From Cryptomeria japonica (Eukaryota > Streptophyta > Pinopsida > Cupressales > Cupressaceae), in assembly GCF_030272615.1 (NCBI RefSeq), contig NC_081413.1, positions 565,581,010-565,645,009 on the forward strand: a DNA stretch of 64,000 bases, read 5' to 3'. The notes beneath the pieces were generated by a model. That model did no database searches, was not told the DNA's origin, and worked only from the letters and a program-made list of their open reading frames with translations. The translations under genes and the position numbers were made by a program. Below are positions 43,789 to 54,872 of this stretch, piece by piece (position 1 is the first letter of the stretch; each line of letters begins with the position of its first letter).

Positions 43789-46427
43789 TTTGTTTATGAG
43801 TCTTTGTTGAAATTGCATGAAAATGATGATGAGTTTTTGATGAAATGAGAAATTGATGATTGGTGGATTGTGTGGTATGTGGATCTCTAACACTTTTAAG
43901 GTAGATGTAACCGAAATTCCTTTTTTTTTTGAATTGCTTGTTTGTTTGATAAGTTTTGATGTGATAAGGTGTAGAGAAATCTGAGATGTGTTACAGATTT
44001 AACTACCTAGTAATGAGAAGATTCACTCATGAACTAGTTTTAACCTGCGTAGATGTGTCTCCTAGGATGAGCTTATCCTAGATGTAGAAACAATCTAAAA
44101 AGTGATGTGAAGTTTGATTCAAACAATATCTAAAAAGAGAACTTAGGACAAGAACCTCTTAATGTTTTGAGAGTTTGGAATGGATTGATGATGAAGTGAT
44201 GATGTATGAGTGAGATGATGGATGAAAATGTTTTCAACTTCAATAAAAACTTTGTGTTACAAATGGGACAAACTCTATCTCTTCCCTTTCGAGTGTTGGT
44301 GGTGTTTCTCGAGCTGTGTTGTATGTGATACAGATGTTTGGGAAGAAGTTGGGATTAATCTTTCCTCCTTGGTTTTTGTGATAACTCAGAGCTCTATATT
44401 GCATAAAAGCTCTGTGGTTCAATGATTTAGAATCAAATTCGTTTGTTTTTCCTTGAAGGTAGAGACGCATGCGATGTAGAAAGACTCTATGAGAGACAAA
44501 GATTTGTCTATTGATATAGAAGAATTTCCTCCTTTTGATCAAAGCCTTTGAGCTTAATGGTCTTCTCTTCAAGTTGATATTTTGATGATGCTTCTTCTTT
44601 CGTAAGATGTGAAGAATGGTCATAAAGGTTTGATTCTTTGTTGTTTGGCTCTTTGTTCTTGATGTGTTTGTTTGTTTTGACAAATGTTTGGTTGGATGAA
44701 TACTTTGTTTTTGGGAAGTGATTTTCTAATTTTTCTTTGACAAGAAAAAAAAGCAAGCACACAAACACTAGAATGTTGCCTAAAAAGGCACAAATGAGTA
44801 TGGGTCTAGATCAACCCAATCCTTGGACTTGTATATGACCCTTCTTTTAGATGTATTTTTAAGGTGTATTTCCAAAAGCCTGAAGTCGGCTCAATTTGCA
44901 CTTGGTCTTTAAAACGAACACCCTTCAAACACTTTTTATCCCTAAGGTCAAATGGCCAGTTGTGATAAATTTAGCCCACATCTTGATATTTCTTTGACTT
45001 TGGTACTACATACCTTATGAATCCTGCCATGGCAGGTAAGGATGTGATATACTAAGTTTTGCACGAGCATAAAAAATAGATGATCCCTATGATGGGGGAG
45101 TCACCACTTTTATCAAGCCACAAGTGATTTTTCAAAAAGCTATGTTTCTACTCAAGGAAATATGTATGGTGAGTATCTTGGGAGCAAAACCATCTATGCT
45201 CTTGCACTAAATTATATAGCAAATATCCTTAATCAATAGAACGGGTGGGCTACTACTTAAAGGTGTTTAGTCATGTTCGATGTTTTTGGACATAAGTTCA
45301 TTCTGTAGTGACTCACTTAAGAGCCTTGTAACTGGTGGTGGGGCCCATTTGTCCTTTTGGCCAGTTACACTGTAGGAACAGCTATACCCAAGGCTACAGC
45401 TTTTGCTCTCACCTGATTTTTATAGCGGCTTGAAGGATTTACCGCTCGAGGTCGTTCCCAAGAGTATCGATCCCTTGGCAGGCCTCTCTTAAAAAGATAA
45501 AATTTTGAGTGTTACTAACACTTTTCTCTTGCACCTAGGACCACAAAAGCCAAGGGAGAGGATAGTGTGTGTTAGAGGTAGGACCACTCGACTGACTTTT
45601 TGCACAAGCATGCCAAACATGAAAAACACTTTGTTCTTTTTAATCCATCATCTCAAAATGTGGTCTAATTATTTGGAGATGTTGCTCCAACAGCCATGGT
45701 GTTCTTTTTAACTTTCAAAGGCAATGTGTTTTGTAATCTAGAATTTGGAAATCCTAGTCAACTTGATGAAAATACACGTTTGCTTGAAGTAAAATTTGTT
45801 TGCAAAATTCAAAACAAATGGATTGTTCTTTTTTTGTGCACCAAATTTGAAAGTGTGGATTGTAAATCTTTTTAGTTTGATGCAATAAAAGCAAATTTGT
45901 GTGTTGATTTTAAGCACCAAAATAAAGATGAATCCTAAATTGCAATGGAAGTTAAATGTTTGTTTTCAAGTGTTTTAAAAGCACCAAAGGAAAATTTGTG
46001 AGTTTTAACCTGCACAAACCACAATTTTGTTAGTAAAATCGATGTCCAAAGGTGGGGCTTCCACAAGCCTAAGATTTTCAATTTTTTAGTTACAAGGTGA
46101 GTTTTACAACATTCTGTTGCAATAGTGCTAGTTTGCGTTTAAACAGAAGCGCTATTTCACACAGAAGCGCTGAAAGAAGGGGTAAAGCCAGAGAGGCAAA
46201 AGCGCTGAAAGAGTTTCAATAGCGCCAAAAGAACATCAAAAGTGCCAAAACAAATCCAAAAGCGCTGAAATTTTAACAATAGCGCTATTTTAGTAACAAT
46301 AGCACTAAAATGGAAAGTGTCAATAGCGCTAGAATGTGTTCAATAGCGCCGAAGTGCAACCTGTGTGACAAATTCAACAATCAGACATGTTAGTTTACAA
46401 AAAAATGGTATTTTTTTGGTGCTTGGA
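43789..46427 (-). other. Tat-2 leader, with AGCGCT-rich array near the primer site
   Basis: 2.6 kb without a supported gene. At about 46138-46365 the palindromic hexamer AGCGCT or the variant AGCGCC recurs about ten times, in units such as AACAATAGCGCTATTTTAGT and CAAAAGCGCTGAAA. The array lies within 300 bp of the LTR. A comparable ACAGACGC array occurs in the Tat-1 leader. Confidence 0.7.
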
Positions 46428-46444
46428 TCACGTCGGGTTCACCA
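46428..46444 (-). other. Tat-2 primer-binding-site-like block
   Basis: On the minus strand TGGTGAACCCGACGTGA starts two bases after the 5' LTR. Tat-5 has TGGTGAACCCGATGTGA at the same place. The corresponding tRNA was not identified. Confidence 0.7.
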
Positions 46445-46446
46445 AA

Positions 46447-47853
46447 TGATGTTCTGCAAACAGAAGGAAGGTTAGTCAATGATAACACAACACAAATAAG
46501 AAGAAAAGCCAAGTTGTTAGAATTAGAAATCATAAACCAAACACTTTTCTACACAAGCATATCAAAAGAGATACCAAAAGCATGATAGAATGTCTAATTA
46601 TAAAGGTAAATACGATGAGGCATCTCCAAATGCCTCCTAATATGCTCTTGGCTTCTTCTCCCTTGTTCCTCTCCTCTCCAAGTTCCAAAATAGTGTAGCT
46701 CTCAGTAGCTTTTTGCACTATGGATGCTTATGGAGGATTGAGATTGTAATATTGTGCTCCAAATGTGAAATGAAAAGCTAATACTATGCTATTGAAGCTA
46801 AAATGATTGATTTTATCCAAAAAGACAAGATATTAGTTAATTATGCTAAAAATGCTCTCTTAAAATGTCTATAGCTTAAATGCATACAAGTTTTTAGGAT
46901 CTGGCTTATGAAGGAATGGGCTCTATTTATAGGAAAAATGGAGCAATGGATGGTTGAGATTGAGCAATCTCGACAAGGGTCAAGATTGAATGATTTCAAA
47001 TCCATGTGAGGGCTTTCAACCCAATCCCAGGATGACAAGTGTCAATGTGAGATAGGTTGAGAGGAGAGGGAATAAGCATTAAATGCCTGATATGACCTTG
47101 GGATTTAAAGTCAAGGTTGGTTGAATGAATAAACTCTTTATTCAAAGAATAAAGCTTTTATCCAATAGATAAACTCTTGTGCAAATGTGAAATGGATGAA
47201 TATGGTCAAAACAATAAATGGTTGGGGAGACAAGTTTGAAATAACCATAAATGGTTATGTAAGAGCCATAAATGGTCATGTAAGAGCCATTAGTGGTCTT
47301 GGAAGACTTTGGGTGTTAATTTGTTGAACACACAAAGCATTAAATGTTTTTCAAAGACTTTGGAGTCTTTGAAAAGTGACTCCATTTTGCTTAGGAATGT
47401 GACAATAATTAGGGGATGGATTAGGCTAATTAGGAAGGGATTAGAAGAATCTAGAAGGGGATTAGATTTTGCAAGTGGATTTGGTGGGTGAGGGAAAATA
47501 GGATTTTATTAAAATAAAAATTTATTTATTTCAATAAATGTGTGCAAGTTGCATTTGTAGGAAAATGCAAGTGGGGGGGGGGGGATAATGATTTAAATAA
47601 ATATTTTTATTTAATTTATTTAAAAGAGGAATAGGGGGATTTAATTAAATAAATAGATTTTATTTATTTAATTGATTTGAATTTGATTTGATGAATTAAT
47701 TAAAATAAATTGAATAATTTATTTAATTAATAGAAGAATGTTTGGGGATGAATTAATTAAATATTAATTTAATTAACTAGTGGCTAGTGGATTTTTAATC
47801 AAATAAATAGCGAATATTTATTTAATTAAGCTGGACAGATTTGTGTGACTACA
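46447..47853 (-). repeat. Tat-2 5' LTR
   Basis: 1,407 bp, starts TGATG and ends ACTACA on the plus strand; direct repeat of 32686-34094. TATA box (TATAAATA, minus strand) at 46924-46931. Right flank GGTAT is the target duplication. Confidence 0.93.
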
Positions 47854-48858
47854 GGTATTATGTATTATAGTCTTTAGACTATCGGTGTTTTGTAGAAGAT
47901 GTTTCCCGGTCACAAACTGAGTGAAGACCTAAAGTGGTATGAAGACCTCAAGCAATACGAAGGAACAAAGCGGTAGTTAACATTTTTCCAATCTTCACTT
48001 TTGACAACTGGTAATCAGTAAATTGTATGAACCAGTATTACTCTATGATGAGTTACCAACCAGTATTTTTGTGATGAGTTTTCATCCACCGACACTTTGG
48101 CAGTGATTTTGTGTCCTGTTACCAAATGTGTCTAGATGCACTGAACCTAGGAACTTTTAATATAATCCTATTGGACCGACATGAAATCATACTCCTTTTT
48201 AAGGACATCATGTCTAGGGTTTTGTTGTTGTTGATGAGGTTTTGTATGTGCAATTATAGAAGAGAAGATTAGGTCTGTGTGAAGAAACAAAGTGTGGAGA
48301 TATTCAAGATTGAAGTAATGCTAAATATGCATTAACAATGAGCTATCAAGGATCTAACCAAGCATACTGTGCTAGTATCTAGATCATCTCCATGTTGATT
48401 ACTCATATCTTCGACAAGTCTGAAACCCTTAACTAGGTAGGCCCAGCAAAGCCTTTGTAAATCCTCTAACAAGTTGGTTCACAACTGTGAATCTGAAATC
48501 CTCTCACAAGGTAGTCTTTAACAGGACTTATCTCCTAACAAAGATCTAGATTCCTAATAGGATGTATTCTGGTGAAGAACATTGTATGACCTTAACCGGT
48601 CTGGTTTCTATTCTGCAGATAGCTACTTGTGAGTTTTTGCTCACCATGGTTTTTCCCATTTGGGTTTCCATGTCAAAACATCTTGTGTTATGGTGATTGT
48701 GCTCTTGTGGGTGAATGCTTTATTTGCTGTTTGGTTTGCATTTGTCTTAACTGGTTTGTTAGAAAATATATTATACCGGTTAACTGCTAAACTTCTTAAG
48801 AGTTTGAGTTCAGTATTTTTTGGTATACTAATTCACCCCCCGCTCTTAGTATTCATCA
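47854..48858 (+). repeat. 3' LTR of the copia-type element, remainder
   Basis: After the duplicated GGTAT this continues the LTR text of 26150-27164 and ends ATTCATCA at 48858. It is followed by TATAT, the duplication of the copia-type insertion. Confidence 0.9.
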
Positions 48859-49544
48859 TATATGACATACCTTAACATACGTGACATTGTTATGCTGGAT
48901 AAACCATTCATAACCTTCAAGTTCACCAACAACAATACACCAGAGAGAAGAGTTGTCTGTGAGCCTTCATAAAGGGCCTCATATGCCTTCTCAAGTAGAG
49001 GGACATCATGAACAACAAGGTCATCTTCATCGTCATGATCAGCAACGCGAGTACTAAATCTATCATGGATCAATGTATTTGTACCATCATCTTCAATTGT
49101 GTTTTCTAGCTCATGATCATCATCTTCCATGGGATCATTATCTTCAACTTTGATATTCACACCTCCATGTTCGTCCACTTTGAAAACCATATTCTCTGGG
49201 TTGTGTTGATCCATACCATGTGCTTAGGGGTCCTTGACCTATATAAAATTGATAAACATAAATAAACCATGATCATTATCTCATCATCACATGATTTATT
49301 ATGTATATAAATTGTTAAAACGATATAATGAAAAACTTACCAATGGATGATAATCATGTCCACCTTCAATGTGACCATGTAGACTACAATGTTTCTTCAT
49401 TGTTTTGATTAGAAGTCTTCTAGTCTTTAACCCCTTACAAATTTTGCAGGGACAATAACATTTTCCATCACCTTTTCTTTTCAAGTTAGACCACAATCTA
49501 GCAATTGTCTCCTTATTTTGTTGTTCGCTGATATTGTCTGACAT
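48859..49544 (-). pseudogene. CACTA transposase, N-terminal exons
   Basis: Exon 1 (49544-49341) encodes a transposase-associated zinc-type domain: CYCPCKICKG followed by MKKHCSLHGHIEGG, and ends at donor GTAAGT. The intron is 49239-49340. Exon 2 (49238-48874) has an acidic Asp/Glu-rich stretch, then EALYEGSQTTLLSGVLLLVN and LKVMNGLSSITMSRML, the usual lead-in to Transposase_21, and meets a donor-like AAG|GTATGT at about 48873. One stop lies at the start of exon 2, a few codons before HGMDQHNPEN. The next exon begins near 25966 on the other side of the copia-type insertion, so that insertion lies in an intron. The start is ATG at 49544. Confidence 0.85.
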
Positions 49545-52500
49545 GGTCTTTCTTCACAGGCAAGAAAATCGGGCTATAGAACTAGTTATATAGAATTTGA
49601 AATGTTAGTTATGAAATCACGTTTCATTATAATATACCAAATTAAATTACTTGAAAATAGAAATTATCATCATTGAACCAAAACCATTTAACTCTTCTTT
49701 TTCATCTCAAAACATATCTAATGGCTTTGGGGTATGCAATCCTTGTATAATATATTAAGTTGACTAATGTCTAATTGGGGTAATCCATGAGTGTCTAATG
49801 TGAATTCAGTATCCTAAACATTGGAGAGACCTTATCTGACTTGCCTAATCAATGTGGTTGTTGTCCTAATATGAAATACTGAGTTCTACCCTTGCCTCTG
49901 CATCAAACTTCTCACATCATGTTTCTTCAAGTAAACACACTAATATGAATTGAGCCAACACCATGAGGATAGGGTCAAGTATCATGGCAAATAATCATAA
50001 TACGTGAAGACGGGGCTCACACATAAGTGTTGGCTCTCAACAATGCCACACTTCCAAAATTGTCAGTCTCAAGACTTCTCCTATTGGGTGAGCACTCATT
50101 GATGGCCACAAGGAAATATCAATGTATGTAGGCTTCAAACTCCTAACTCTAGGCTAGGAGGACCCTACACAAGGTCTATGAACACTCATTTCAACAACAA
50201 ACATTAGGCAATTCAACCTTTTTCCTTCTCAATGCATTTTTTTTTCTTTCACTTGTTTTCTCAGTCCGATACATAGGGATATTAGACCTTTCATGGCATC
50301 ATCACACACGCCTTCCAATATATAGTCCTTTCATAGTTTAGGTGCCTACACACTATTGTTGTTAAGTATTGATGTAGTCTTAAGACATCTCATGACTCCA
50401 TTACAACACAACTCTGTCAAAACAAAAACAATATCACTAGTAAAACTATGAATGTGACAATCAATACCCTTAGGACAGTCATAGAAATTTAATCTATTTG
50501 ATTTGGTTTTGATCAACAAACCCTTCTGAAGGTTGCATAGGGTCCCCTCACCCCTCTCTCTATCATCAACCACTTCAAAATACCAATCGCTTGATCTTCC
50601 CACCAAATTCTTCCTCGATATGATACATAGCATGAAAAAGGTCTTCCCACACATTTGGGTGAATTTATATGCATGGGAGACCAAACTATACATTATTTAC
50701 TCCTCTCGATAAACATGAGGCAGGGTTTTGACATTTTTTGGAAAAACTATGATATCTAATTTAAAACACAATGAAATTCAATGCCACAAAAAGAAAAAAT
50801 GAAGTTAACTCACTGCTCTACCACATCCAATCAACTTCCCATCAAATTATGATGATTTTCACAATGAAAAATGAAGATAATCAGACCGAAATGTCAAAAA
50901 ATGCACATAAAACCCCTATTTCATTAAGAAAAACTCTTGGATGGCATACCAAAGGCCTATTTATTCCCATCCAAGTGGGTTACAACCTCAAACCACCATA
51001 AAATAACTTTCCAACCATATTTTAAAGAAGTTTCTACAAGAAATGCAAAAGTTGTCATGGCAATATGACAACATTTTTCCCAATGGACCTCAAACTTTCA
51101 CAATTAGGTCTCTATTTGTTGTTAGAATGCGATATATAACTAAGTATTAGAGGATCTTACTAACTTGGGTATCATGCTTTTATGTTTCTCTGACATGACT
51201 CCTAGTAACTATATAAGGATCTTACTAGTCCTAGATCTATGCCTTGTCTTTTTGATATGGTTCCTAGTGAGAATATATATGAATCTTACTAGTTCTAAAT
51301 GTCACAACTTTGTGTTTTGCATGCTCCATGTGTGTTACCAATGTTACTCATATTACTCACTTTGTACTTCCCTTTTATCTCAATATTGTAGATTGACAAT
51401 ATCATAAAGCTTGGGAGCTACCACCTTTCCAAACTTGTAGTCATCTTGACTCTTCAATATCTTGGTGAAAGAATATTTGGTTTCTCCACATTTTCCCAAG
51501 AGTACATGAGCATAATTTCATACTCTTGCTAAGATGGGGCTAAATATTGCATCATAAGTTGTATCTCTTTAAAAATATACACTAGGTTTGGACTCAATTT
51601 GTAAGTTGTTGTGCCTTATTTATGCCTAATTGTACTTAGGTTTGACAATTTTTCCATAAATTTGGTTCATTCCCTTATTCATGATGTTCCTTGTGGCTCA
51701 TTTTTATAGGAATAGGGTCTTGGGAACCCTTATTCATGGAAATTGGACCTAAAATTTGAAAGATGAATGTTGGATTTGCAAATTGTAGGAATTTCCTCTC
51801 CAAATTTGGAATTTTTTAAATGTTCAATTTGAAAAAGTGCAAGGACCATCCATATAAGGTCCATCTTGAAAATTAAATGATAATACCATCCATGCATATT
51901 AAATGATATAGTCAAGTAATAAAGAAGGAAAACCATTTCCTGAAATTGTCAAATGATTTTAAAGATGCACAACAGTCCACTAAATGCAATTCACTAAAAA
52001 AGAAAACAAAGTATGCTACAAGATAGTGGGTAAGATGCAAGGAATGAAGTTAAATAGACAAAGAAAAACCATGAATATTACCAAGTCAAAAGGAGTAGCT
52101 ATGACCTCTTAGGTGTTTTTTCACTTGCATAAATTAGACTTCTCAAGGATAGAAACACATGTAGATAGTAGTATGAAGTTTTTTTGACGATTTTTGAAGT
52201 AGTTGAAGGAATGGCTTATTTTAGTTATATCTAACCCAAGACAATTTCAACTCAAAGTAAGGAATAAAACCATATGTCCTATAAGTTTGGGAAGCTAATT
52301 GAGTAGCTAGATAAAGTAGAGCATGACTATAGGGATAGTCTTGAGACTCTTTTAACTCAATTAGAACATGTACCAAGTATCTAGGAGCTTACAAAGCCAA
52401 TTCAACCATATTTCAAGTGAAAATGCAACAAAAGGAGTAAAAGCTTTGAATACACCTCAAAAACCACTCCTAGGTGGCCAAGTAGGTGGAAATAGTCTTT

Positions 52501-52690
52501 TCCAACATTTTTTTCTTCATAGATGCAACCCTATATTCTCTTTATTATTTGACATGAGATACAGGACTCCTAGGGCTTAGTTCGTCTTAGTTCTTTAAAT
52601 TCTATGCCAAGTGTTGTAACTAAAAAAATTCTTACAACAAGAGATATTATTTAATATCATTTAAGGTTGTAGTAGTGCAAGGAACATAAA
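49545..52690. other. Unassigned AT-rich region; probable CACTA 5' end, then unknown DNA
   Basis: No domain recognised in short ORFs on either strand. The first few hundred bases should contain the CACTA promoter and end, but no matching inverted terminus was found. At about 51140-51295 a degenerate 70-85-bp unit occurs three times (GGATCTTACTA.../GAATCTTACTAGTTCTA, each with CCTAGTnA). The minus-strand ORF 50346-50693 and the plus-strand ORF 52368-52580 have no motifs I can name. Confidence 0.4.
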
Positions 52691-53330
52691 TATGAAAAGA
52701 GAAGGGATGAAGAAGTCAGGGACCTTGAAATTATACATTAGAACTATGATACAACTAGCTGGGATAGAATTTCCCCGTCATTGGGATAGCCATTTGACTC
52801 CTATCAGGATAGCTGAACAAAGCCAAAGAAGGTGGATAAAGACAAGGGCAAGAAGAAGGTTAATGAAGAGGGAGATGTTGAAGAGGAAGAAAAGAACCAG
52901 AAAGATCAACAAAAAGAAACTGAAGAAGATTAAGATTTGTAACCTAGTTTGATGTTTTATCTAGTTTTGGACTTAAAAATTATTTATGCCTTGACAATAT
53001 TTTATGTTTTATGGCTCATGGAAACTCCCAATAGTTAGAAGATCATCAAACCAACCACTAAATACTTGATAAGGCACTAAATATAAAATAGATTGATTAA
53101 TTAATACTATTTGGTATGAATTCCTTTGCATATAATAGAATGGATGTTGGATTAATGAATATACTTCTACACATTGATCATTGAGAAATACATTGTTGGC
53201 AGTTCCGTTATTACCCAGTCCAATATCGATTTGATCTTGTTGGGGAAGCATCTCACGATCAAACCACAAGGTCTCACTGTCGATTAGTCTACTGTTACCA
53301 GGGTTCACCCTCTAATTTGTAAAATTTTGC
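52691..53330. other. Possible decayed charged-tail ORF and an isolated minus-strand ORF
   Basis: In one plus frame (about 52810-52930) the text reads KPKKVDKDKGKKKVNEEG then an E/K/Q-rich end, like the charged tails of transposon ORFs elsewhere in this window. The minus-strand ORF 53009-53308 (99 codons, SRLIDSETLWFDREMLPQQ...) is open, but no domain is recognised. Neither is a confident gene. Confidence 0.3.
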
Positions 53331-53539
53331 AACTTATTTATTTTATGCTAAGTATATGTCTAATAATTTTCCTCTTTCATATGATTGAATACTTCCAACC
53401 ATTGTAGAAGGGAAGTAGGGTTGCAAGAGTGGTACAGTGATGGTTCTATGTGGGAAAAGGGTTACAAAGCGTACTGCCCTTGGGCGTAGAGGAGATGGCT
53501 TCTATGGAAACCTATCGTAACCTCTTTCCCCTGTCATGG

Positions 53540-53770
53540 TAAACATTCAAATCCGAAATTCCAAAATTCCTCATCCAAACATTATGCAAATCCGAAATTC
53601 CTCATGCAAATATTATGCAAATCTGAAATTCCTCAAATGTGCAAAGATTCAATGAATGAAGGTGAAGATTAAACAATTCTGCATATTATGCAAATCCGAA
53701 ATGAAAGTGAAGTTCACCAATTCCTCGTATTATCCAAATCCAAAATGAAGGTGAAGATCCTACCTCGAAT
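53540..53770. repeat. Short tandem/dispersed repeat, TATGCAAATCCGAAATTCC type
   Basis: The unit ATTATGCAAATCCGAAAT with CCTCATGCAAAT recurs about six times with 30-60-bp spacing. It includes several octamer-like ATGCAAAT sites. Confidence 0.75.
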
Positions 53771-53877
53771 GGTGAGTGTGTCATTTTATCTTGCTAAGGG
53801 TTGAGCTTGATGCGGAAGCCTACGCGAGATTGAATGCAACACAAATGACTTGCCCTTCTTTTTCTTTTTTTTTAAGT

Positions 53878-54075
53878 AATTCCCGTTGCCGTTGAAATTT
53901 CGATGAATGTGGGCACTTTTTCAAAAAAAATCAAATTTCATTTCTAATGCCTTCTCTATGGAAACCAAATGTGGAATTACCGTTGGAATTCCGACGAAGT
54001 CGGGCATTTTTTCAAAAAAAAATCAAAATTGGTCACAATATTCCTTCTCCATCGAAAACCTCTGTCAGAATTATA
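53878..54075. repeat. Diverged tandem duplication of about 97 bp
   Basis: The copies begin AATTCCCGTTGCCGTTGAAATT and AATTACCGTTGGAATTCC; both contain a TTTTTCAAAAAAAATCAAA run and CTTCTC[T/C]AT[G/C]GAAA near the end. The second copy abuts the microsatellite. Confidence 0.7.
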
Positions 54076-54077
54076 GA

Positions 54078-54456
54078 CCAAATATATATATATGTACATA
54101 TACATACATACATATAGATATATATACATATACATATATATGTATATGTATATATATCTATATGTATGTATATATATATATATATGTATATGTATATATA
54201 TATATATGTATATATATATATGTGTATATATATGTGTGTGTATATATATATGTGTATATATATATATATGTATGAACAATACATATATATATATATATAT
54301 ATATGTACATATACATACATGTATGTACATCTATATGTACATATATGTGTGTGTGTGTGTATGTATATCTGGATATATGTGTATATGTATATATATACAT
54401 ATATATGTATATATATACATATACACATATATCCAGATATACATATATACATATAC

Positions 54457-54487
<31 letters not shown>

Positions 54488-54766
54488 CACATATATATAC
54501 ATATTTATATATATGTATATATATGTGTATGTGTATGTGTATGTATGTGTACATATATATGTGTGTGTGTGTATACATACATATATATATGTATACATAT
54601 TTATGTATGTATATATATACATATATATGTAGATATATACATATATATGTATATATACATATATATATATGTGTGTGTGTATATACATATATATATACAC
54701 ATACACACACACATATATATATACGTGTGTGTGTGTATGTATATCTATATATATGTATTTATATAA
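54078..54766. repeat. Long TA / TATG / TACA microsatellite
   Basis: About 690 bp of almost pure alternating purine-pyrimidine sequence (TATA, TATG, TGTG, CATA). It opens all six frames and creates spurious Tyr/Ile/Cys/His-rich ORFs. It may be prone to slippage and to non-B DNA structures. Confidence 0.97.
54360..54445. repeat. 86-bp perfect palindrome in the microsatellite
   Basis: The left arm 54360-54402 and the right arm 54403-54445 are exact reverse complements with no spacer. The arms include non-repetitive TATCTGGATATATGTG and its complement CACATATATCCAGATA, so the symmetry is not just due to TA repeats. Confidence 0.93.
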
Positions 54767-54872
54767 TGGATGTTTAGAAATAATGGATGGTGAGTAATCA
54801 ACATTAAATTCAACTTTATGTCGATGTAATATGTATGATTAATTATGACTAAACATATTATTTACTAAATCT

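Larger units (their letters stand above)
32686..47853 (-). mobile_element. Tat-2: complete Tat-type Ty3/gypsy LTR retrotransposon
   Basis: 15,168 bp with LTRs at 32686-34094 and 46447-47853 and target duplication GGTAT. Reading on the minus strand: 5' LTR, primer-site-like block, 2.6-kb leader, gag-pol in one frame, 2.4-kb 3' region, polypurine tract, 3' LTR. The second, archaeal-type RNase H and the overall order mark the Tat lineage. It is inserted in the 3' LTR of the copia-type element and so is younger than it. Confidence 0.93.

Noticed and set aside
46428-46444. A tRNA gene near the Tat-2 LTR
   Set aside because: Only about 17 bases resemble a tRNA 3' end, adjacent to an LTR, as expected for a primer site; no cloverleaf is possible.
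50346-50693. Minus-strand ORF of 115 codons as a gene
   Set aside because: No recognisable motif and no homologous segment elsewhere in the window; the length is within what AT-rich non-coding DNA gives.
53009-53308. Minus-strand ORF of 99 codons as a host gene exon
   Set aside because: No domain, no clear splice sites, and no neighbouring exons were found; kept only as an unassigned ORF.
53907-54777. Several long ORFs on both strands rich in Tyr, Ile, Cys and His
   Set aside because: They are translations of the TA/TATG microsatellite, which has no stops in most frames; no protein is supported.
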